A stretch of 64,000 bases of DNA from Streptomyces sp. NBC_01754. Its GTDB lineage: Bacteria; Actinomycetota; Actinomycetes; Streptomycetales; Streptomycetaceae. Positions 1 to 8,110 of the stretch are shown here, one piece after another. Position 1 is the stretch's first letter. Each line of letters opens with the position of its first letter. The stretch covers positions 2,108,001 to 2,172,000 of the forward strand of contig NZ_CP109132.1 in assembly GCF_035918015.1 (NCBI RefSeq), written 5' to 3'. The notes beneath the pieces are model-generated. The model did not search any database, had not been told where the DNA came from, and was given only the letters and a program-made list of their open reading frames with translations. The position numbers and the translations under genes were made by a program.

Positions 1-488
1 TCGCTGATCGGGCATCGGACGAATTCCCCCCGCAGCAACCCGACGAGGAATGCGACCATTCCGCAGCTGTACGCGGTCCAGGCCGCGTCACCTCGCGCCC
101 ACACGGCGAGGGGCCAGGCATCGGGATCGGGCCCGCCGGTGATCCAGCCGAGCACGTCGGAGCTGTCCGTCTCCCCCCACACCAGGATCCGATCGAGCCC
201 GCTAGCCTCTACGCGGGGCTCGGTCCACCTCTGGTATTCCGGGTCGGACTTCATCGGGCCGGACAGGGGAGCGACCCGTCTGACCATCGGGTCGGAGGTC
301 ACGACCGGGATCAAGGTGGCGATGCGCCCTTCGATGGTTCCGTGGCCGAAGAGACGCACGAACTCCTTGTAGTCCGAGGGGAAATCCGTCCCGTAGGCGG
401 ATTCAACCGTCGCCCAGTCCACCACATCTCCGGCACCTCCCTCAAAGGGGACGATCAGGCTCGACAGTTTCGTAATTCTCTCTGTCAT
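1..488 (-). CDS. SUKH (SMI1/KNR4) family immunity protein, 3' end outside the window
   Basis: The reading frame starts at an ATG whose last bases overlap the stop of the RHS gene (ATGA at 488-485), so the two are translationally coupled. About 162 codons are visible before the window edge. The text fits the SMI1/KNR4 fold: an N-terminal helix with DWATVESAYGTDFPSDY, then KEFVRLFGHG, a mid-protein LVWGETDSSDVLGW, and AYSCGMVAFLVGLLRGEF near the end. SUKH proteins are known immunity proteins for nuclease-type polymorphic toxins. Position directly behind an RHS toxin tip makes neutralisation of that tip the likely role. The C-terminus is missing because the window ends. Confidence 0.8.
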   Translation of the reverse strand, partial: MTERITKLSSLIVPFEGGAGDVVDWATVESAYGTDFPSDYKEFVRLFGHGTIEGRIATLIPVVTSDPMVRRVAPLSGPMKSDPEYQRWTEPRVEASGLDRILVWGETDSSDVLGWITGGPDPDAWPLAVWARGDAAWTAYSCGMVAFLVGLLRGEFVRCPIS

Positions 489-3400
489 TTCACATACCCT
501 TCCGGAACCGCTCTGCCGAGGTTCCGAAAACGACCATTATTCACGCCGTACATGATGTTCTGAACTTCATCGTCGAACTGAATCCCCGGGGCACCTCCGG
601 CGGTGACGCCTCGCGCCTGCATGCGGAAGGCGGTCGGAACCACCCTGTTCCCTTCGTAAAGGGGCGTCACCTTGTAGTGCACGATCTGCATACCCTTGCC
701 CACCGCCTCCTTCACCATGTTCTCGTAGTAGACCATGTTCGGGCTCTGCCCCGGGTCTCGCGGATCCATCGGAGTCGCGTTGGCTGATCGGGAACAGGTA
801 GACAGGTTGTCGTAGCGAAGCCCGTCGCCGCCCAACTGCTTTCCCAGCAGTTGGCAGGCGTTGCGCCAGAGCTTGGCGGGACGGTTCCCGTTGTTCGAAG
901 CGTTGATGGCAGCCCACGTATAGCCAGGCGGGGCTATTTTCGATGTCTGGGTTTTCGTTCCGGGGTTGGCAGCGAGGAAGGACTCGTCGAGGCAGGCCTC
1001 AACACCTGTGGCCCGATTTCCGTGCAGGGTGTCCACAGGGCCGTATTTACGCCAGCCGCCCCATGCTCCGCGGCAGTCCCCCGAGTTGTCACGGCCGCTC
1101 CCCGATCCAGGGTCCGCACCCGGCGCCGGGTGGGTGTCCGGAGCCTGGTCCGGCGTGAACTGGCCGTTGTTGACCAGGCCCAGCATGTCCAGCGCGCCGA
1201 CGATCATGTCCCAGCCGTCGCCCGACTTCCAGCCACTGTTCCTGGGGTCCCAGTCGGGCTTGGGGGCCGGCCGGTCGACGGCGGGCCTGGGGTTGGGGCC
1301 GTTGTTGACGTTCTGGTCGATCGGCGGCTTCGGCGGGACGATTATGCAGCGGGAAACACAGCCGCCACGAGCACCCCCGCCGGCAGCAGACGTGGCAGGA
1401 GCCGTGCCCGTACCCGTTCTCGGCCCACCCTCGATGCGGTAGAGCCCCGACTTGCCGGGCGGCTGCTTCACACCGCGGCCGCCACCTCCCCCGCCCCCTC
1501 CGCCCCCCGGCGGGTCCGAAGGCCGAGTCGGCGCGTAGGCAGGCGTGTTCCATCCGATCACGTTGAGGAACACATCCGCCGCGATCCCCCAGCCCCCACG
1601 GATACCGCGTATCGCGAACCGGCCGAGCATGCCGAAGGCGCTCCAGTTCAGACTGAGCCCCCCGCCCGACCCCGCGACGTACGGCACCTGTGTTCTGCCC
1701 GGAGCCAATACGTCATGCCCGGAGGGGTCTATCCCGTTCAGTGGTCCGGCGTTGCCGTAGAGATAGCGGTTCGCCCGTACGGACGGGCTCGGGTCGAGCT
1801 GCCAGGTGTCACGGGAGCTGAAGCCGCCCGTGCCCGGCTGGTACCAGCGCGACGCCATGTTCACGTCGCCCGACGCCTCATCGGTCCAGCCCGACTGGAA
1901 GCCGAGTGCCGTGGTCGTGCCGTTGGAAGCACGGACCTGGCCGAAGGGGTCGTAGGCGGTGGAGCTCATGACCTGGCTGCCGTCCGGTGAGAGGCCGGCG
2001 ACCACGTCGGTGTGGCGGTCAGTGATGGCCCACTGTGCGGCGGCGGTTCCCTGCCTGCTGGCCAGCAGGGCACCGTGCGGAGTCCGGCTGTAGACGCTGG
2101 TGCCGTCGCTGAGCAGGTTGTTCGAGCCGCCGTCGTAGCTGAAGGCGGTGGTGCCCTGCCGGGCGACGCGGTCGAGCGCGTCGTACGAGTACGTCGCCTG
2201 GCCGTCTCGGATCTTGCGCTCGAAGGCGTCGAAGGTCAGCTCTCGAGGCGCTCCCGTACCTCCTGTGACCGTTTCCAGGGTGCCGCGCGCGGTGTACTCG
2301 TAGGTGTTGATGCTGTCACCGGTGAGCCGGTTGCGTGCGTCGTACGAGGCGGTGGCCCCGCCCGCCATGATGCGGTTGCCGGCGTCGTCCCATCCGTAGG
2401 CCGTGGTGGTGCTGGCGCTGGTCCAGGAGGTCATCCGGCCGGAGCGGTCGTACTGGTAGGTGTTCTGCCCGGCCCCGGCGGTGCCGCTCGTCGTCTTCTT
2501 GGTCAGGAGGTCGTCGAGGTTGTACTCGTAGGCGATGCCCGCCTTCTCGGACGACTTGTCCATGTTCGTGATCCGGTCGCTCGCCAGGCGGCCCAGGCTG
2601 TCGTACGTGTAGTCACGACGGGCTGTGGCCACGTACTCCGTGGAGCCCTCGGGCTTCACCGCGTACTCCTCCAGCAGCGGCCGGCCCGCGGCGTCGAAGT
2701 CGTACCAGATGTCGCTGTCGCTGATCGAATCCCACACCCAGTCGATCCGGCCGCTGTCGTCGTAGCCGTAGAACGACGAAGCGTCGGCTCCCACCCGCTG
2801 GGTCATGTTGCCGTCGGCGTCGTAGCCGTAGCCGACCTGGCCACCGGGGCCGGCGGCGGTGAGCAGCTGTCCCCGGTCGTTGTAGGTGTACGTGTTCCCG
2901 GCCGCCGGTTGGTCGCCGCCCGCCCCTGTCAGACGACCCGCCAGGTCGTAGACGAGGGTGCGCCGGTTCGTGGCAGCCTCCGCGCCCGTGCCGGTCTCCT
3001 CGACCAGGCGGCCGAGGCCGTCGAAGGCACGGCGGCGCTCCACACCTCCGGGCAGGAGATCGGCGATGTCCTGGCCCGCCTTGTCGTAGACGGTCGTCCA
3101 GGTGCGGTCCGCGAGCGCCGGGTGGGCGGGGGTCGCGGGCTCGACCGTGGACTCGGGCAGGTTCCAGGAGTTGAACATGTACGTGGTGGAGTTGCCGCGG
3201 CCGTCCGTCAGCCGGGTCCGGTTGCCCTGGGCGTCGTAACCGAACGTCGACGTGATGGTCTTGCCGTCCGCTACGGGCTCGACCTGTCCCGTCATGCGCC
3301 CCAGGGCGTCGAAGGTGTACGTGGTGCGGGCCAGGGTCGCGGAGATCCCCGCGGTCCGGTTGCCGTCGGCGTCGAACTCCGCCGCCATCGTGCGCAGCAC

Positions 3401-6184
3401 GCTCTGCCCCGTGCCGTGATCGGCGGCGGCGGTGATGTTGCCCAGGGCGTCGAACGTGAAGGTGCTCCTGCGGTCGGTCGGGTCGATCGTCTGTGTCTGG
3501 CGGCCGAGCCTGTCGTAACCGAGCCTGGTGACGCCCTGGCCCGGGTCGGTCGTCGTCGTGGCCTCTCCCGCCGCGTTGTACGTGGCGCGGGTCGTACGGC
3601 CACCGGGGGTGGTGGCCGAGGTCTGATTGCCCGCGTCGTCCCAGACGTAGCGGGTGGTCAGGTTCTGGAGGGACGGGTAGCGCTCGACGATGGTGTCGGT
3701 GACGCGGCGGCCGAGTTCGTCGTACGTGGCTTCGGTCCGGGCACCCGTGGGGCCGGTCGCCGACAGCTGGAGGCCGGTCGGGGTCCAGGTGAACTCCGAG
3801 ACTCCGGCGCCGTCGAGGTCGGTGGAGCCGGCGCCCGTCAGGCCGGACGGCTCCCGGCCCAGGGTGTTGGGCGTGGCTCCGGCCACGGGGTCGGTGCTGG
3901 AGATCAGGTTGCCCAACTGGTCGTAGGCGTAGCGGCTGGTGCGGCCGAGCGGGTCCGTCGTCGTGGCGGGCCTGCCGAGCGCGTCGTAGGTGGTCCTGCT
4001 GACGGCACTGAGCTTCGTCCCGCCCGGCGGGGTGTAGTCGGGCAGGGTCACGGAGGTGGGCGCTCCGAGGCCGTCCACCGTCATGCGGGTGACTGCCCCG
4101 CGTGCGTCGCGGCTGTCGGTCGCCTCGCCGAAGGTGTTGTAACCGGTCAGGGTGGCGGGCCGGGCGGTGGTCGCCGCCGCCCCCATCTCCTCGACGGAGA
4201 CCTCCGGTGCGCGGGCCTCCACCAGCCGTCCGAGCGCGTCGTAGCGGTAGGTGGTGGTGTACGCGGCGGGATCGGCGCCGTCGGCGTTGCCGCGCGGTGT
4301 GACAGTGGTGAGGGCGAGCCCCCGCTGGTCGTAGGTGCCGGTGGTGATGTGCGTGGACGTGCCGTCGGTGAGCTCCTCACGGACGACGTTGCCGGCGTCG
4401 TCGTACGCGGCCGTCATGGACAGCCGCTTGCCGGACCCATCGACGGGGCGGCACTCCTTGGTGACCCGGTCGTCGTCGTCGTACTCGATGTCCGTGATCC
4501 GGTTGAGGTCGTCCGGGTCGAGAACGGTGCGGGTGACCCGTCCCGTGGCGTCCACCGTCCGGTTCACCGTGACGCGACCGCCACCGGTGACCTGGCGCGT
4601 CAGGTGGCCCGCGCCGTCATAGCTGTTGGCCTCCAGTGCGATGTCGCGTCTGCTGCCGTCGGCCTGGGTGACCTGGCGGGCCGTGCTCGTCGCCAGGAGG
4701 CCGTCGTCGAAGTAGGTGAAGGCGGTGGTGGCGCCCATGGCGTCCGTCGAGGAGGCCAGTCGACCCGCCGGGTCGTAGGCGTTGGAGAGCATGACCAGGT
4801 CCCGGGCCTCACCGCCGGGCGCACCGGTCCAACCCTTCAGGACGGTCTCCGCGTGGCGGCCCTGCGGTGTGTAGGCGTAGGTGTGGCGGGTGCCCACGGG
4901 GTCGGTCGTGCCGGTCACCCGCCCCAGGGCGTCGTGGGTGAGCGTCGTGACGTTGTTCTCGGCGTCGGTGACCGTGTCGTTCCGGCCGTGGCTGTCGTAG
5001 TGGTAGCCGGTGGTCCGCCGGGCGTCGCCGCCCGAGGTGTCCTCGACGGATTCGCTGAGCAGGTTTCCGTCCGGGTCGTAGGCCCTGGCGATCTCCGCGG
5101 TGTGCGTGCGGCCGGTGAGTTCGTTCTTCACGCCGACGCCGGACTCGGAGACGGTCCGCGACATCTCGTCGTAGGTGAACTCGGTGGTGACCCCATCGGG
5201 GAAGGCGTCGGATATCTGCTTCTCCGCGACCTTCCGGCCCAGACCGTCGTAGCTGAACTCGGTGATCAGACCCGAGGGCGAGACGGTGCGCGCGAGGCTT
5301 CCGGTGGCGAAGTACTGATGGGACGTGACCGCGCCGCCCGGGGTGGTCTTCCTGGCGACCAGCCCCGCGGGGGTGGTGCCGCCGCCGACGGCCGGTTCCG
5401 TTCCGGTGGTGTAGGTGGTGGTGCTGCTGCGCGTGTCGGCGAGCGTGGTGGTGCTGGGCAGGCCGAGCGCGGTGTACGTCTGCGTCGTCCGGTAACGGTT
5501 GTCGTCGGGGCCGCTGGAGCGTGCGTCGCGTACGGCGACCGGCTTGTCGTTGCGCGGGTCGAGTGCGTCGTCCGGGTTGAGGTGGTGGTCGGTGAAGGTG
5601 GTCCAGCAGGAGTCGGCGTCACGGCACACCGTGCGGGTGACGGTGTTGCCGCGCTTGTCGTGGCCGGTGATGGTCGAGTGGCCGTTGGGGTCGGTCACGG
5701 TGTGCCGGAACCCGCCGGTGTCGTAGCGATAGGTGGTCGTGGCTCCCTCGGAGTCGGTGACGGTGGTGGGCCGCATGCCCTTGAGCGCGTCGTACGAGGT
5801 GCGCACGGTGTTACCGAGGGGGTCGGTCACGTTGATCGTGGCGGCCAGTGAGGAGAGTCCCGAGCGCTGACGTGCCTGGTAGTGGTCCGCGACCTGGTCT
5901 GCCGTCAAGGCCTTGCGGTATAGGGCGGCTTCGTCGATCCGGCCGGTGAATCGGTAGGTACCGCTCGGTACGCCCATCCAGCCGGAGCTGGCATAGCCGG
6001 CGCCGAGATAGGAGTAGGCCAGCGCCTGGTTGGAGATCGTGCCGGTCAGACTGCCCGCGAGCACGCCGTCCAGGTACAGGGACTGCGTGGTGCGCGCTCC
6101 GGTGAGCACGACGTGGTGCCACTTGCCGTCGGTGACCAATTGGGTGGAGGTGATCGGTTTTGCTCCCGGGCTGCCCGTCAGATA
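485..6184 (-). pseudogene. RHS/YD-repeat polymorphic toxin, 3' portion cut off by an in-frame TAG
   Basis: This 1900-codon stretch continues in exactly the same frame after the TAG at 6187-6185. It begins inside the third LamG domain (YLTGSPGA...), then carries dozens of YD repeats (YDALGR, YDAQGN, YDDSGR) that would form the RHS shell. The RHS core motif follows (YDPFGQVRA, YLYGNAGPLNGIDPSG), then a Gly/Pro linker and a C-terminal tip of about 180 residues. The tip resembles DNA/RNA non-specific endonucleases: ACQLLGKQLGG, DNLSTC, NMVYYENMVKEA, VHYKVTPLYEGNRVVP. The first possible start after the TAG is a TTG at 6139 inside a conserved strand with no Shine-Dalgarno sequence, so independent expression is unlikely. 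Without read-through this part is dead. Confidence 0.8.
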
Positions 6185-8110
6185 CTACTCGCCCCGCAGC
6201 TTCCCGGCCTCGTCGATGTTGAGCGCGGGGCGCCAGGAGGTAGGGACGTCGCCCAGCTTGGCGTTCTGGAAGCCGAGCAGCACACCGGACTTCGTCGTGT
6301 TGAACCACAGTTCGGCGGTGAGGTCGGTGGTTCCGGCGAGCAGGTCGCCGGGCACCGAGACCGCCCCGCTTCCGGAGAGCTGCACCGCCTGGCCGTCGCC
6401 GACGCCGAAGATGCCGGTGGCCCCGGGGGCTGCGCCCGTGTAGGTGCCGTTGCCCCCGGCGGCCTTGACCCTGCTGACGGCGGTGGTCTCGCCCTTGCCC
6501 TCGTCCAGCGGCCAGTACGCCGTCGGCGCGTCCCCGACGATCTGCCCTCGGTAGTGGGTGCCGTCGCCGGCGATCAGCGCGGAGCGGGCGGCGAAGTGCT
6601 TCCTCACCGTCGCGGCACTCATGGTGCGCTCGTACAGCGCGACCTCGTCCATCTGGCCGGTGAAGTGGTACGTACCGCTCGGTACACCCATCCAACCGGA
6701 GCTGGCGTGGCCGGCGCCGAGGTAGACGAAGGGCCGGCCCTGGTCGGAGATCGTGCCGGCCTTCGAGCCGACCAGCTCACCGTCCAGGTAGAGGGACTGC
6801 TGGTGCACGGCTCCGGTGAGCACGACGTGGTGCCACCGGTTGTCGGTCACCGACGTGCTCGAGGTGATCGGGTCCGCGCCCGGGTTCCCGGCCAGATACC
6901 ACTCGCCCCGCAGCTTCCCGGCGGTGTCGATGTTCAGCACCGGCCGCCACGAGGTCGGGGTATCGCCCAGCTCGGCGTTCTGCAGCCCGAGCAGGACGCC
7001 GGACTTGGCGGTCCTGAACCACATCTCGATGGTGGGAGTGTTCGGGCTGGTGGGGAGGTCGTTCGGCAGTTGGACGTAGGAGTCGGATCCGCCGTCGAAG
7101 GTGACGGCGGTGTCGTCACCGTCGGCGAAGACACCTGCCGAGCCCAGGGAGACACCTTCTCCGTACGAGCCTTCGGACCCGTCGCCCACGGTGCTCACCG
7201 CCTTGGAGCCGGTGGCTTCGCCGAGCCGCCAGTAGCCCTCGGGGGCGAAGGCACGCACCTCGTCGGCGTACGAGATGGATCCGGCGGAGAACTCGGGAGC
7301 GGATACCTTCCACGTCCCGCCGTTCTTGTCGGTGTGCTCGGTCAGCCGCCCGGTGGCCGAGTCGTAGACGGCGGCGGCATGGGTCCTGCCGGAGGGGAGC
7401 GTCACCTCGGTGATGCGTCCGGCCGCCGTCCGGGCCGCGAAATGATCCTTGACGGTGGCCGCGTCCAGCGGATGTCCGTAGACGGCCACTTCGTCCAGGG
7501 AGCCGCTGAGGCGGTGCGTGCCCGCGGCGACGCCCATCCAGCCCTCGTTGCCCCAGCCCGCGCCGAGCAGGGCGGTCTGGTTGTCGCGCATGCTCACGGT
7601 TCCGGCGAGGCTGCCGACCTTGGCCCCGTCCAGGTAGAGCGTCTGCGTGGTGCCCTGGCTGGTCAGCACAGCGTGGTGCCAGGCGTTGTCGGTCACGGTG
7701 TTCGTGGAGACGATCGGCTTCGTGCCCCGGTGCTCCACGGTGTAGAACTGGCCGCGCAGCTTGCCCGCGCCGTCGACGTTGAGGAAGGGGCTGTACCGGT
7801 TCGGCTGCGATCCCGCCCCGGCGTCCTGAAGGGTCGCGAGCACACCGGACGTGGTGGTCCTGAACCAGAGCTCCACCGTCAGGATGTCGGACGACTCCAG
7901 TGCCTGGTCGGGGAGTTCGATGACCGAGTCCTGGCCGTCGAACGATGCCGCGGAGTCGCTCGTTCCCGCGATCGCGGGCCCGGCCCCCAGGACGACGTCC
8001 TGATAGAGGGCGTCGTTGAGGCCGGAGCGAGAGGACGCGCTGCTGTGTGCGGTGGAGCCTTCCTCCTCGCCGAGGGACCAGTAGGACTCGGGGCTCCCGT
8101 CGAGCACCAT
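5870..8110 (-). repeat. Three tandem LamG (concanavalin-like) domain repeats in the RHS gene
   Basis: Three units of about 220-240 codons recur: YW-LGE or YWPLDE at the start, FDG, ELWFRT/EMWFRT/ELWFNT, GKLRG, WHHxVLT, LYLDG, LGAG, GWMGV, DEVALY/DEAALY at the end. Copies two and three are much closer to each other (GFQNAKLGDVPTSWRP versus GLQNAELGDTPTSWRP) than to the first, which indicates recent duplication. They probably act as carbohydrate- or surface-binding modules. Confidence 0.8.
6185..6187 (-). other. In-frame amber codon splitting the RHS gene
   Basis: The codon is TAG on the minus strand. Both flanks are in one frame and both align with the preceding LamG copy, so this is a point nonsense change (TGG to TAG) and not a gene boundary. 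A sequencing error cannot be excluded from the sequence alone. Confidence 0.85.

Noticed and set aside
2012..5851. 1279-codon plus-strand frame opposite the YD repeats
   Set aside because: Same reason; the product is a low-complexity Val/Gly/Arg string.
6139..6141. TTG as true start of a separate downstream RHS gene
   Set aside because: It lies inside a conserved LamG strand, has no Shine-Dalgarno, and the frame continues from upstream across the TAG.
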